Below, piece after piece: positions 36,782 through 45,451 of a stretch of DNA of 64,000 bases. Position numbers and translations under genes: made by a program. The notes below the pieces were generated by a model that saw nothing but the letters and a program-made list of their open reading frames with translations, made no database searches and was not told the origin of the DNA. The stretch is taken from contig JAIZWL010000001.1 in NCBI GenBank assembly GCA_021498125.1, positions 124,001 to 188,000 on the forward strand. The letters are read 5' to 3'. How positions within the stretch are numbered: the first letter of the stretch is position 1; each line of letters starts with the position of its first letter. Source of the DNA: Candidatus Thorarchaeota archaeon. GTDB taxonomy: Archaea > Asgardarchaeota > Thorarchaeia > Thorarchaeales > Thorarchaeaceae.

Positions 36782-38079
36782 CTCTTACTGTGAGATTTTA
36801 TCTTGAAACCTATGGATGTGCACTTAATGCTGCAGACTCGGACATGATGGTTGGTCGTCTTCATCAAATGGGTGCAGAACGGGTGGATTGTCTTGAGGAG
36901 GCTGATGTTGCCATCGTCAATACGTGTGGTGTCAAAGAACCTACCGAAGACAGAATCATCTTTCGGCTAAGTGAATTGTCCAAATGTGGTGTTCCTGTCA
37001 TTGTGACAGGCTGTCTTCCAAAGATATCATTATCACGAGTTAAGGCAGCAATTCCCAATTTTGCTGCTATCCTTGGGCCACAATCTATTGATTCCCTCGG
37101 GCCAATAGTATTGCAAGTCCTTGAAGGGCAGCGTGGGATCTTGCATCTCACGTCTGATATGTCCTCTAAATTACAGTATTTTGAGGGTCCTCCCAACAGT
37201 GTAATCTGTACCATCCCCATCTGTGAGGGCTGTCTTGGAAACTGCGCTTATTGTGCGGTTCGTTTGGCGCGGAGTGTTGTACGTAGTTATTCTATTGACG
37301 AGATTTTTCAGGTCGCTCTTCGCTCGGTGCATAATGGTTATCGTGAGATTCGGCTTACTGCGCAGGATGCGGGTGCCTTTGGTCATGATTCTGGTGAGAC
37401 CCTTGTGAATCTCTTGGCACGGCTTGATACAATTCCAGGGGAGCATCGTTTCAGACTGGGTATGTTTAATCCCAACTTGATACTTGATTCATTATCGCAA
37501 TTACTTGATATCATGAGCTCAAACCACTTCTTCAAGTTCTTTCACATTCCTGTTCAATCTGGTAGTAACAGCATACTACGTTCCATGCGCCGTAGATATA
37601 CTGTTGAAGAATGGATTATGGTGGTCGAGACTATTCGCAAGAGATTTCCAGAGGCCTCTATTGCAACAGATATCATTGTTGGTTTTCCTGGCGAAACCGA
37701 TGCTGATTTTGAGGCAACTATTGAGGTCATTAGGCAGACCCACCCCCAGATTGTCAATATATCCAAGTATGGAGATCGTCCCGGGACAAGCGCCTCGAAG
37801 GCCAAGAATAAAGTAGATACCTCTCTCAAGAAACAACGCAGTCGCCGACTCTCCCTCTTGGTTCACGATCTGGTCTTACAGAACCATCAAGCATGGCTCG
37901 GGTGGTCTGGATTGGTCCTGACAACCGATCACGCTTCGCGTGGTGGCGTTCTTGCTCGTACTGACTCCTACGTTCCAGTAATAATATCCGAAGACGTTGA
38001 GGTGGGTATACATCTACCTGTGGAGATCATTGGGGCTGAGCGAACGCATCTTCTTGGGCGCCCTCAGCCTCGCGCTTGA
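36778..38079 (+). CDS. Archaeal tRNA t6A methylthiotransferase (eMtaB/CDKAL1 type)
   Basis: Radical SAM enzyme adding a methylthio group to t6A at tRNA position 37. The 433-residue protein has the UPF0004 N-terminal domain (YLETYGCALNAADSDMM, VNTCGVKEPTEDRI, TGCLPK with three cysteines), the radical SAM core CEGCLGNCAYCAVRLAR, VGFPGETDADFEATIE, HIPVQSGSNSILRSMRRRYT, and a C-terminal TRAM domain. GTG start overlaps the MoaD-like stop by four bases. Its 3' end overlaps the convergent oxidoreductase by 16 bases. Confidence 0.9.
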   Translation: MTLTVRFYLETYGCALNAADSDMMVGRLHQMGAERVDCLEEADVAIVNTCGVKEPTEDRIIFRLSELSKCGVPVIVTGCLPKISLSRVKAAIPNFAAILGPQSIDSLGPIVLQVLEGQRGILHLTSDMSSKLQYFEGPPNSVICTIPICEGCLGNCAYCAVRLARSVVRSYSIDEIFQVALRSVHNGYREIRLTAQDAGAFGHDSGETLVNLLARLDTIPGEHRFRLGMFNPNLILDSLSQLLDIMSSNHFFKFFHIPVQSGSNSILRSMRRRYTVEEWIMVVETIRKRFPEASIATDIIVGFPGETDADFEATIEVIRQTHPQIVNISKYGDRPGTSASKAKNKVDTSLKKQRSRRLSLLVHDLVLQNHQAWLGWSGLVLTTDHASRGGVLARTDSYVPVIISEDVEVGIHLPVEIIGAERTHLLGRPQPRA

Positions 38080-39059
38080 ATTTCCACATCAACGATTCGT
38101 CCCAACTTTGCACTCTCTCTTGCGGCCTCAACGACCTTTAGGGCAGCAACACCGTCGTCTAAACTAACACGTGGTTGGCTATCTGTTTCTATTATTTTGA
38201 TAAAATCGCTGATGACCTCTCCGACTGGTTCGCCGTAGACCTTGATTGTTGCGCCTCGCTCGGGCAAGTTAATGGTCCGACTATCTGCTGATGGTGCTTT
38301 GTCCAAATCTTGCACCTTGATTATCTGTCCAAAGAGATCAATTGAGAGTGTTCCTTTTGTACCTGAAACGTCCATCGATCGTTTTCGTCCAACATATTGT
38401 CGTGAGAGATGGAACACATGTGCCTTTCCGCTCTTAAATTTAACAATGACAGTGGCTGAATTGTAGACCCCTTGTTCGGTGATACACTGAGCATAGAGTG
38501 TAGCAGATCCACTGCTGACCCTTGCCATAATGTCAAAATCGTGGACCCCGATGTCTTCAAAGATGTCTCCTAATGATGGAATTCGTTTAGGTGGAACAAA
38601 ACCCCTTCGATCATGAATGACCGTTCTGATATCGCCTACAGCGCCATCATGAATTAATGAAAGTGCTCTGTCAACAACGGGGTTATAGATTTCAGAGTGC
38701 GATACAATTGCTTTGATGTTTTTTCTCTTTAGTAATTCAGCTACATGTTTTGCATCTTTGTACGTGCTGGCCAGAGGTTTTTCGATAAGGATTCCTTTCA
38801 CATCATACTTTTCAGCGATCATCTTTGCGATTGATGCATGAGTTGATGTTGGAGTGGATATGATAATCCCATCAAGGTTCATCTCATCAAGCATGGACTC
38901 TATATTATCAAAGGCTCGGACTCCGTAAATGTCTGCAATGGCCCTAGCTCGAACGGCATCTAAATCGGCGACGGCTGCAAGCGAACGTTGATTGTTTAAA
39001 ACGCGTGCATGAATCCGACCCATATTACCGGTTCCAACGATTCCTATTTTCAAGGTCAT
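38064..39059 (-). CDS. Gfo/Idh/MocA family NAD(P)-dependent oxidoreductase
   Basis: 331 residues: N-terminal Rossmann fold (IGIVGTGNMGRIHARVL, AVADLDAVRARAIADIYG), the central EKPLASTYKDAKHVAELL with the conserved EKP lysine, and an alpha/beta C-terminal domain (DIFEDIGVHDFDIMARV, with the usual DxxxHxxD-like site). Such enzymes oxidise sugars, inositol or related substrates; the substrate cannot be named. ATG start. Converges with eMtaB and lies upstream of tRNA-Leu. Confidence 0.87.
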   Translation of the reverse strand: MTLKIGIVGTGNMGRIHARVLNNQRSLAAVADLDAVRARAIADIYGVRAFDNIESMLDEMNLDGIIISTPTSTHASIAKMIAEKYDVKGILIEKPLASTYKDAKHVAELLKRKNIKAIVSHSEIYNPVVDRALSLIHDGAVGDIRTVIHDRRGFVPPKRIPSLGDIFEDIGVHDFDIMARVSSGSATLYAQCITEQGVYNSATVIVKFKSGKAHVFHLSRQYVGRKRSMDVSGTKGTLSIDLFGQIIKVQDLDKAPSADSRTINLPERGATIKVYGEPVGEVISDFIKIIETDSQPRVSLDDGVAALKVVEAARESAKLGRIVDVEIQARG

Positions 39060-39199
39060 GCTCTGTATCCACCTGTGAGTACACGACCTAGCTCACACAT
39101 ATTGGTAATTATACATTGCCTTTTCATTCAGATGGGAGTTTATCCTGTAGAAATATGATTGCCCGAAGCCAAGATGCTCATTGCAGAAGAAGGTCCAAA

Positions 39200-39287
39200 T
39201 GGTGCGGAGGGCGAGATTTGAACTCGCGAATCACTACTGAACCAGGCCCTCAACCTGGCGCCTTTGACCTGGCTTGGCAACCTCCGC
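39200..39287 (-). tRNA. tRNA-Leu (GAG)
   Basis: 88 bases on the minus strand. Acceptor GCGGAGG/CCTCCGC with discriminator A and encoded CCA. Anticodon stem CCAGG/CCTGG, loop TTGAGGG, anticodon GAG. A long class II variable arm (TTCAGTAGTGATTC) separates it from the T-arm GCGAG-TTCAAAT-CTCGC. No intron. Confidence 0.95.
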
Positions 39288-39699
39288 ATTGTTCCGGCGC
39301 CGTGTATTAGTCGCTCACGTTAGGCTTTTTATCTTTTCGGACTTGTTCCTCTCAGATCTGCGTCAGTGGTAAGTCATTACTTCAAGCAGCATAGAATATG
39401 CTCCTCTTTCAATCTGGTGATCTTGGTTTGTATTTGGCTGTAAAACAAGTATTGCGGATTCTGATGGTAGACGTAATACTACCATCGTTCCGCTTTGGCC
39501 TATGGCCGTATTATCTGGTTGCTGCTGCAAACCACTCAAAAGGGGGGAGTGGTTTCGTGCGTGCGCCTTTCTTGTCTTTTTTCTTACGTTTTTTCATTTC
39601 TTTCACCTCATGTCTTTAATTTCATGGTAAATTCTGTACTTAATGTTATGCAAGTCTGCACAACCTACGAGATGAATTTACAGTACGAATAGAATGAGT
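39288..39699. other. 412-base region between tRNA-Leu and tRNA-Thr
   Basis: Contains no large gene. A small minus-strand ORF with a good ribosome-binding site is described separately (39511-39597). The rest is AT-rich with several TATA-like motifs, probably promoter sequence for the downstream genes. A plus-strand 73-codon ORF at 39398-39619 is considered spurious because it lacks a ribosome-binding site and runs over the minus-strand candidate. No repeats or tRNA remnants are seen. Confidence 0.5.
39511..39597 (-). CDS. Candidate 28-residue basic small protein
   Basis: MKKRKKKDKKGARTKP then LPPFEWFAAATR, preceded by GAGGTG six bases before the ATG, an excellent Shine-Dalgarno. The first half is almost all Lys/Arg, as in short ribosomal proteins such as eL41, though it is not eL41 itself. 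The second half is hydrophobic/aromatic. Function unknown. The gene lies alone between tRNA-Leu and tRNA-Thr, both on the same strand. Existence is inferred from the translation signals only. Confidence 0.45.
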   Translation of the reverse strand: MKKRKKKDKKGARTKPLPPFEWFAAATR

Positions 39700-39804
39700 T
39701 GGAGCCCCGGGCGGGAATTTCGCCTGATGTGTAATCCACAAAGGATTCGAACCCGCGGTTTTCTGCTTACGAGGCAGACGCCTTAACCACTAGGCCACCG
39801 AGGC
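39700..39804 (-). tRNA. tRNA-Thr (CGU) with a 29-nt intron in the T-loop
   Basis: Minus strand, 105 bases including encoded CCA. Acceptor GCCTCGG/CCGGGGC with discriminator T, anticodon stem TCTGC/GCAGA, loop CTCGTAA (anticodon CGT). The T-stem GCGGG (39752-39756) and CCCGC (39711-39715) are separated by 36 bases (39716-39751) instead of seven. Removing 29 restores a standard T-loop such as TTCGATT or TTCAATT. The insert can fold into a hairpin (CCT...AGG with TGTG/CACA), consistent with a bulge-helix-bulge substrate of the archaeal splicing endonuclease. Exact splice sites are ambiguous. Confidence 0.88.
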
Positions 39805-39880
39805 TCTCTTTCGGCGTAAGTGGCTTGGGGTGAGTTATAAAACTTTATGATGGTCCTACACAATGCAATGCTGAAGTGCA

Positions 39881-40873
39881 ATGAAGACTAACGAGTTTGG
39901 TGAACGACAATTCTTGCGGATGATCTCCGGGCTAGTCAGCAGGTTGCCTGGCTCTCGATTGCCATGGAATGATGATGCATCTGACTTCCCTATTGATGAA
40001 CATCGACATGTAGTGATCAATGTTGATACTTTCGTGGCCTCCACAGATCGGCTACCTGGAATGACGGATGCACAGATGGGACGAAAACTGGCTGTCATGA
40101 CCATGAGCGATATAGTTGCTAAGGGTGTGACCCCAACGGCTATGATGCTTTCCCTTTCGGTCCCCCCTGAGTATGATCAACAATTGGCACAAGAGATTAT
40201 CAGAGGCTTTTCACAATATTGTATCAAAAATTCGATTGCCTTCATTGGAGGGGACACTGGAACCGCAATGGATGTTGTATTGACTGGAGTGGGCATGGGT
40301 GTCGCCCACCCCGACGAGATCGTGGCGCGTGGCGGTGCACAAGTTGGGGATGTCATTGCCGTTAGTGGTCTTTTTGGACTGACCGCTGTGGCCTTTCAGA
40401 TGCTGCTTAAAGGAATTAACGTGGACGGATCTCTTGCGCAGCGTGCCACAATTGCGGCCTTCAAACCTGTTATCGATTACACCCTTGTTCAAAATCTTGT
40501 TCGTGCGCATGCGGTGACCTCATCCATGGATAGTAGTGATGGTCTTGGCATCACACTAAACACGATGGCCGAGCTAAGCGGTGTTGCTTTCGAGCTTGAC
40601 AAGCTTCCAATAGCTGGTGGTGTCAGCCAGTTTGCGAAGAAGCATGGCCTGGATCTCCTATCATTGGTTTTAACAGGCGGGGAGGAGTTTGCTCTTGTTC
40701 TAACAATTCCACAAGACAAGTGGTCTACGGCACAGGAGATCGCCAAGAGTGGGGTTTTTGGCTTACGTGCCATAGGCCGTGTTGTTGAGGGTACAGGTGT
40801 CACTTGGCAAAGTCCCGATGGTCCAGTTCCGATTCCTGCTACTGGTTATGATAGTTTCATGGAGTGGAAATGA
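39881..40873 (+). CDS. thiL: Thiamine-monophosphate kinase-like protein (ThiL family)
   Basis: ATP-dependent phosphorylation of thiamine phosphate to the diphosphate cofactor. The 330-residue PurM-like protein shows FLRMISGLVSRLPGSRLPWNDDASDF (metal-binding Asp pair), VVINVDTFVASTDRLPGM, FIGGDTGTAMDVVLTGVGMG and SSMDSSDGLGITLNTMAEL, then LTGGEEFALVLTIP. The N-terminal DD motif differs a little from the textbook GDDAAV, so another PurM/ThiL-type kinase is possible. ATG start. The following radical SAM gene starts right after the stop. Confidence 0.82.
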   Translation: MKTNEFGERQFLRMISGLVSRLPGSRLPWNDDASDFPIDEHRHVVINVDTFVASTDRLPGMTDAQMGRKLAVMTMSDIVAKGVTPTAMMLSLSVPPEYDQQLAQEIIRGFSQYCIKNSIAFIGGDTGTAMDVVLTGVGMGVAHPDEIVARGGAQVGDVIAVSGLFGLTAVAFQMLLKGINVDGSLAQRATIAAFKPVIDYTLVQNLVRAHAVTSSMDSSDGLGITLNTMAELSGVAFELDKLPIAGGVSQFAKKHGLDLLSLVLTGGEEFALVLTIPQDKWSTAQEIAKSGVFGLRAIGRVVEGTGVTWQSPDGPVPIPATGYDSFMEWK

Positions 40874-40888
40874 CTGAAGCGTATTGTC

Positions 40889-42592
40889 TTGGTAGATGGC
40901 TATGTGGACGAGCCCACATGTCTGGGAGTGCCCCCATATGTGAGCATCTATCCCCGGTATATTGCTGGTGCTATTTGGAGCCATGCACCACAGGCTGAGA
41001 TTGTCTACCAGACCATCGATCAAGTCCGCGAGAGCTTCGAGAGAGCATGGCGAATCTGGGCCACTGCCGATGCTGTACTTCTCATTGCGGGAATGATAGT
41101 TCCCGGTAAATACATCGGAGGCACACCTATCTCAGTTCGAGAGGCCAAAGAGCTCTTTTCAGAGCCGCGTCTATCGTCTATTCCTAAGGTGTTAGTTGGT
41201 CCATGGGGCCGTTTTGGAGTTGGTCGCGAGGGTGGCAAGGTCTCCCTCACATCCGATGTATTGTCACCACCATTTGACTATATTGTGCACGGCGACTCTG
41301 AACTGGTCATCGCCCAAGCGATTCAGTCCGATGATTTTTCTTCTGTTGATTTGGGTTTCAGACGCACTGATCCAAGTGAGATTGAACCCTACATTCAACG
41401 CGGTGCCGAGATTGTAAGACAATATCCCGGGATAGAACGTGGCTACATCCTCTGCGAGATCGAAACCTATCGTGGGTGCCCACGGTTCGTAACTGGTGGT
41501 TGTTCTTTCTGTGTGGAACCAGCTTATGGATTGCCTCAGATGCGTAGTATCAATGACATTGTACATGAAATCGAAATTCTATATGATCTTGGGGTCCGGG
41601 CATTTCGTGTTGGGCGACAGGCTGATCTCTTTACTTTCGGCTCCTCGGAGATCGGTGAGGAAGAGTTTCCCACCCCTGTACCTGCACAGATTGAAGAGTT
41701 GTTCTCAAAGATTCGCAAGGTTGCACCTGATTTACGTGTCTTGCATATTGACAACGTAAATCCTGGTACCATCGCTCACCATCCTGATGAGAGTCGTCAG
41801 GTTGCAAAAAGCATAATCAAATATCATACAACCGGTGATGTTGCAGCCTTTGGTATCGAATCACTGGATCCAGAGGTCATTCGACGGAATAACTTGAAAG
41901 TCAATATGGAGGAGGCTATTACTGCTGTTAAAGTCATTAATGAGGTGGGACGAAGCGCCCCTCCTTGGGAGTTGCCTCATCTTCTCCCCGGCATTAACCT
42001 TCTTTACGGTCTCCCCGGTGAGAGCGCACGGACCCTGGAATACAATATGACTTTTCTTGAGACTCTACTTGAAGAGGATTTACTGGTGCGACGGATCAAC
42101 ATCCGTCAGGTGATTGGATTTGGTGGCACTCGCCTTGGAACACACCATCGAACCCGCCTGAAACGCCACCAATTCTTTCGACACAAGTCTGAGATACGAG
42201 AAAAAATCGATCTCGAAATGCTTCGCCGAGTTGCGCCACATGGAACCATTATTCACTCCGCATTTGTGGAACAACAAGATGGTAATGCATTATTGCTTAG
42301 GCCACTTGCTTCCTATCCACTACTCTGTCATATGCCCTCCGATGGAACCAGTTATACTATGACCGATGTATTCGTTGTAGATCATGGCCCCCGGTCTGTC
42401 ACAGTGCTTCCGTTTCCCTTCAAAACTAATACGGCAAGTCTCTCGCAATGGCGATGTATCCCTGGTATCGGCGCCAAGCGCGCTGCTCGAATAAAGGCCG
42501 GTGGGCAATTGCGTGATGTTGCAGATGTAGAGTCACGGCTCGATTATCCATTGCCTGATTGGCTCTCTCGTACGATGATCTTCGAAAATTAA
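40889..42592 (+). CDS. Radical SAM protein with C-terminal helix-hairpin-helix
   Basis: A 567-residue protein. N-terminal: GYVDEPTCLGVPPYVSIYPRY and FDYIVHGDSELVIAQA; radical SAM core with an unusually spaced motif GCPRFVTGGCSFC; then HIDNVNPGTIAHHPDESR, FGIESLDPEVIRRNNL, GINLLYGLPGESARTLEYN; C-terminal helix-hairpin-helix SQWRCIPGIGAKRAARIKAGGQLR. Archaeal homologues exist, function unknown; the HhH suggests nucleic-acid contact. TTG 40889 is the first ordinary start, but the upstream in-frame codons (CTG AAG CGT ATT GTC) read LKRIV, matching the first beta strand, so CTG 40874 immediately after the ThiL stop may be the real start. Confidence 0.82.
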   Translation: MVDGYVDEPTCLGVPPYVSIYPRYIAGAIWSHAPQAEIVYQTIDQVRESFERAWRIWATADAVLLIAGMIVPGKYIGGTPISVREAKELFSEPRLSSIPKVLVGPWGRFGVGREGGKVSLTSDVLSPPFDYIVHGDSELVIAQAIQSDDFSSVDLGFRRTDPSEIEPYIQRGAEIVRQYPGIERGYILCEIETYRGCPRFVTGGCSFCVEPAYGLPQMRSINDIVHEIEILYDLGVRAFRVGRQADLFTFGSSEIGEEEFPTPVPAQIEELFSKIRKVAPDLRVLHIDNVNPGTIAHHPDESRQVAKSIIKYHTTGDVAAFGIESLDPEVIRRNNLKVNMEEAITAVKVINEVGRSAPPWELPHLLPGINLLYGLPGESARTLEYNMTFLETLLEEDLLVRRINIRQVIGFGGTRLGTHHRTRLKRHQFFRHKSEIREKIDLEMLRRVAPHGTIIHSAFVEQQDGNALLLRPLASYPLLCHMPSDGTSYTMTDVFVVDHGPRSVTVLPFPFKTNTASLSQWRCIPGIGAKRAARIKAGGQLRDVADVESRLDYPLPDWLSRTMIFEN

Positions 42593-42593
42593 G

Positions 42594-42733
42594 TGGCGGG
42601 CCCGGCCGGATTTGAACCGGCGACCTCTAACTGTCAACGAACTCATACATAGCATGAATCCATAGAAGGCTAGCGCCCTATTCTTCTCCCAGGCAAGTGT
42701 TTCTTTCCCGGGTCCAGACTAGGCAACGGGCCC
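42594..42733 (-). tRNA. tRNA-Arg (UCU) with two introns (D-loop and anticodon loop)
   Basis: Minus strand, 140 bases; the mature tRNA would have 78 including encoded CCA. Acceptor GGGCCCG/CGGGCCC, discriminator G. D-stem GCC(T)/GGGC; a 32-base insert at 42681-42712 lies in the D-loop after AGTCTGGA, with its own stem (CCCGGG/CCTGGG). Anticodon stem CTAGC/GTTAG, loop CTTCTA then a 30-base insert at 42633-42662 and A38, giving anticodon TCT with the intron at the canonical 37/38 site and an 8-bp stem GGATTCAT/ATGAGTTC. T-arm GCCGG-TTCAAAT-CCGGC is uninterrupted. Reading the loop as GAC or TGA was rejected because position 37 and the variable region would not fit. Confidence 0.88.
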
Positions 42734-42825
42734 TTGACTCTAGTGCCAAGCTGTGCAGACATAAAGTTTTCCGCGTGGCATATATCTCCGAATTATATTT
42801 GCATTAACGAGTGTGTAGCAGTCGA

Positions 42826-42875
42826 AATGAGAAAAAATAATGTTGAGGAGCGAGCAGGGTTCAGCCCACTCGCTC
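42826..42875 (-). terminator. Hairpin and T-tract after the ribosomal stalk operon
   Basis: GAGCGAG (42848-42854) and CTCGCTC (42869-42875) form a 7-bp stem, extended by GGG/CCC in the loop. On the minus strand the hairpin is followed by ATTATTTTTTCTC. It lies about 40 bases after the P1 stop codon, so it probably terminates the uL11-uL1-uL10-P1 transcript. Confidence 0.6.
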
Positions 42876-42915
42876 TGAACACATAGGAGCTTTTGAAGAA
42901 GTTCGCCCAGCTCGT

Positions 42916-43230
42916 TTATCCAAACAGACTACCAAGCCCAGCTGTGAACTCTTCTTCCTTTTCTTCTTCTTCTTCTTCCTTCTTTTCCTCAGAGGCTCCA
43001 GGAGCTGCCTCGGTGGCGCCTGCACCAGCAGCAGGAGCGGCTGCCATAGGCATAGCCACTGCGCTCTTTAGGGCTTCATCAATATCAACGCCCTCGAGGG
43101 CAGCGAGTAGGGCTTTGATCCTACCCTTGTCCGCCTTAACGCCTGCTGCGGTGAGAACGGCCTCCATGTTCTTTTCGTCAATCTCCTTACCTGCCTTGTG
43201 GAGCAGAAGGGCCGAATATACATATTCCAT
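42916..43230 (-). CDS. rpl12: Ribosomal protein P1 (archaeal L12, stalk)
   Basis: Stalk protein that recruits translational GTPases to the ribosome. The 104-residue product has [19 protein letters not shown], an Ala-rich hinge ([16 protein letters not shown]), an acidic block and the conserved C-terminal tail [11 protein letters not shown] use ATG 43230 since the first 12 codons of the longer frame are unlike the family. It is last in the operon with uL10, uL1 and uL11; P0 stops 20 bases upstream. Confidence 0.96.
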   Translation of the reverse strand: MEYVYSALLLHKAGKEIDEKNMEAVLTAAGVKADKGRIKALLAALEGVDIDEALKSAVAMPMAAAPAAGAGATEAAPGASEEKKEEEEEEKEEEFTAGLGSLFG

Positions 43231-43249
43231 TTTTGTTACCTCTTTTTGA

Positions 43250-44269
43250 TTATCCGAACAGGCCACCGAGGCCTGCTACAGCATCGTCTTCATCCTCTTC
43301 TTCCTTTTCAGGTTCTTTTTCTTCTGTTGCGGACTCACTTGTGGATGCTGCAACAGCACTGGCCGCTTGTGCCTGAACCTGACTCAGGACTTCAGAGGGT
43401 ATTGCGTCTGGATTCTTTTCAGCCAGCACGGATGAGAGAGCAAGTGCCTCTGCATTTGCCTTGCTTAGGAACTGGGCCAATAGGTCCGGTTCAAAGAAGT
43501 CAATATTGAGAGCAAGGGTTCTTGCCTCCATGTCTGCCTTGGCGATGATCAGTGGGATGGTCTCAGTAGTCGGGTATCCACTGTTAATGGACAAATTGAT
43601 CGCATACTGGTGTCCCATGATGACCTGTTGGAATAATTTCTCCAAGTCAACATCAAGGCTCTCACCTGTAAGTACAGAACCGTCCGTGTAAGCCGCTACC
43701 AGTTTCAGTTGGAGTTCCATTGGTTCTATTCCAAGTCTTGCAAGCATCTGTGCCATCGCATTGGAGATGACATCTCCCGCCTTGACGGCAACAGTTTCCT
43801 CAGTAACATGGATCACTCCACCCTTGACCCGTGATGGGATCTTCAATGCCGCCAATTCGCTGATGAACGGACCAGGTGCGACACCCGTGTTCATCGCAGG
43901 AATGATAATGTCCTTTGGCGACACTTGGCCTCCCTTTGCTGGGGCCGAAGTCTTGTTCTCACTAAGGAATTTGCCTAAAATGAAAGGATCTTGGTCACTG
44001 AAGATAAAGGCGACAGGTCCTCTTACATGATTCACAAGTTCATCGAGACCCTTGACTTTGGCCGCTTTGAGTGCTCTGATCATCAGAGTGTTTCTTGCCA
44101 TTCGTATGGTCGCGCTGCCTCGCAAGCTCTTTCTGATATTGTCAAGCTGTTTGGCACCAACTCCCTCTACGTTGACGAGACCTATCATCTTACTCTTCTT
44201 GATAGAATCAACGAGATTCTGGACCTCCGCTATCTTCCATTGTGGTACATGGCGTTCTTGGATTGCCAT
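43250..44269 (-). CDS. rpl10: Ribosomal protein uL10 (P0)
   Basis: Stalk base protein binding 23S rRNA and P1 dimers. The 339-residue chain starts [20 protein letters not shown], has [20 protein letters not shown] and the long archaeal C-terminal spine with the acidic end [15 protein letters not shown], which shares the P1 tail motif. ATG 44269 is preceded by AGGTGAT. The frame is open a few codons upstream but those lie in the tail of rpl1 (short overlap). Confidence 0.96.
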   Translation of the reverse strand: MAIQERHVPQWKIAEVQNLVDSIKKSKMIGLVNVEGVGAKQLDNIRKSLRGSATIRMARNTLMIRALKAAKVKGLDELVNHVRGPVAFIFSDQDPFILGKFLSENKTSAPAKGGQVSPKDIIIPAMNTGVAPGPFISELAALKIPSRVKGGVIHVTEETVAVKAGDVISNAMAQMLARLGIEPMELQLKLVAAYTDGSVLTGESLDVDLEKLFQQVIMGHQYAINLSINSGYPTTETIPLIIAKADMEARTLALNIDFFEPDLLAQFLSKANAEALALSSVLAEKNPDAIPSEVLSQVQAQAASAVAASTSESATEEKEPEKEEEDEDDAVAGLGGLFG

Positions 44270-44274
44270 TAGAA

Positions 44275-44937
44275 TCACCTCCACGAGGTCACCTTGACCG
44301 ATGGCCCCATGGTCGTCTTGATTACAAGATTCCCAATCTTGTCCAGCTGTCCCTTTCCATCAACAAATCCGAGGATTGCAGTCACATTCTCTGCGATTTC
44401 ACGATCTGACATACGCTCATGACCCACCTTCACATGGAAGGTCGGGGTGTTCCGCATTCGAACTCGGACAGTGCGATGATATTGATTCACGATGGGCTCC
44501 AGATTGGCTTGAGGTGGGAATGGCTTTGGCATCTTGCCCCTTGAACCAAGTACCTGCCCAAGGTATCTACCAACGAGTGGCATTGAATCGATAGAGGCAA
44601 TGAAGAAATCATATGCCTTTGCTAATGCCTTGCGCGTTTTCTTTTCCTCGGCCAATTTGGGAATTTCTTCTTTCGAGACCACCTTTTCGGCTCCAGCAGC
44701 CTTTGCCTTTTCTGCGAATTCTCCATCTCCAAATGCACAGACCTTTGCTGGTGGATAGAGTGCATGAGGGAGAATCACTTCTTGGTTGAGCCGGTTCTCG
44801 GGTTTGGATACGTCTACTTCTCTCTTTCTGAAGTTGACTGCAAGGTCAAAGCTCTGTTCAAACTTAATACCTCGTTCCTTTCCTTTTGCCCTAGCCTCTG
44901 CCACTGCGGCTTCAATCTTGTCAATATTGAACGACAT
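44275..44937 (-). CDS. rpl1: Ribosomal protein uL1
   Basis: Forms the L1 stalk at the E site; in many archaea it also represses its own operon. 220 residues: KFEQSFDLAVNFRKREVDVS, PAKVCAFGDGEFAEKAKAAGA, DFFIASIDSMPLVGRYLGQV, LGSRGKMPKPFPPQANL, RNTPTFHVKVGHERMSDREIA and ending MGPSVKVTSWR. ATG start just after the uL11 stop. Confidence 0.96.
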   Translation of the reverse strand: MSFNIDKIEAAVAEARAKGKERGIKFEQSFDLAVNFRKREVDVSKPENRLNQEVILPHALYPPAKVCAFGDGEFAEKAKAAGAEKVVSKEEIPKLAEEKKTRKALAKAYDFFIASIDSMPLVGRYLGQVLGSRGKMPKPFPPQANLEPIVNQYHRTVRVRMRNTPTFHVKVGHERMSDREIAENVTAILGFVDGKGQLDKIGNLVIKTTMGPSVKVTSWR

Positions 44938-44941
44938 TGCT

Positions 44942-45451
44942 TCATTCCTCCCTCAGTGGCTCTGCGAGCTGTTCATCCCATGTGCCCTGACGAACCTCTG
45001 TTTGGAACTCCTTTGCGGGTTTCCCCTCAATAGTGACTCCCATCGAAACGCAAGTTCCTGAGATGATCATTACTGCGCTCTTCATATCGAGCGCTGACAG
45101 CTCTGACTCCTTGGCTTTTGCTACATTCTTTAGCTGGTCGATCGTCAAATTACCAACGTAATCCGTATTTGGTGTCCCTGACCCCTTTGCAGCTCCCACC
45201 TCTTTTAGGATGAGTGCGCTTGTCGGTGGAACACCGACTTCGACCTCGAATGACTTTGTTTCTTGGTCTACAATTATTTTGACTGGTACTTTCAGTCCGG
45301 TATAGGGCTGGGTCACCTCATTGATCTTAGTGACGACCTGAAATATGTTCACTCCTGTTGGGCCCAGTGCAGGGCCAATCGGTGGGCCTCCAGAGGCCTT
45401 GCCACCTTCAACTAGAGCTTCTACGGTTATTTTGTCACCCAAAACAATCAC
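44942..45451 (-). CDS. rpl11: Ribosomal protein uL11
   Basis: GTPase-centre ribosomal protein. 169 residues: ITVEALVEGGKASGGPPIGP, ALGPTGVNIFQVVTKINEVT, SFEVEVGVPPTSALILKEVG, then the C-terminal NTDYVGNLTIDQLKNVAKAK with GTCVSMGVTIEG. Start is GTG 45451 with GGAG a few bases upstream. This GTG overlaps the stop codon of a short upstream ORF (GTGA), indicating coupled translation. Confidence 0.96.
   Translation of the reverse strand: MIVLGDKITVEALVEGGKASGGPPIGPALGPTGVNIFQVVTKINEVTQPYTGLKVPVKIIVDQETKSFEVEVGVPPTSALILKEVGAAKGSGTPNTDYVGNLTIDQLKNVAKAKESELSALDMKSAVMIISGTCVSMGVTIEGKPAKEFQTEVRQGTWDEQLAEPLREE

Noticed and set aside
39116-39310. 64-codon plus-strand ORF
   Set aside because: Antisense of tRNA-Leu; no support.
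39398-39619. Plus-strand 73-codon ORF between tRNA-Leu and tRNA-Thr
   Set aside because: No ribosome-binding site, and it lies opposite a small minus-strand ORF with a strong one; composition is not protein-like.
42594-42733. Reading this gene as tRNA-Val(GAC)
   Set aside because: TTGACAG looks like a Val loop, but then the anticodon stem does not pair; CTAGC/GTTAG with CTTCTA and an intron at 37/38 pairs fully and gives Arg(UCU).
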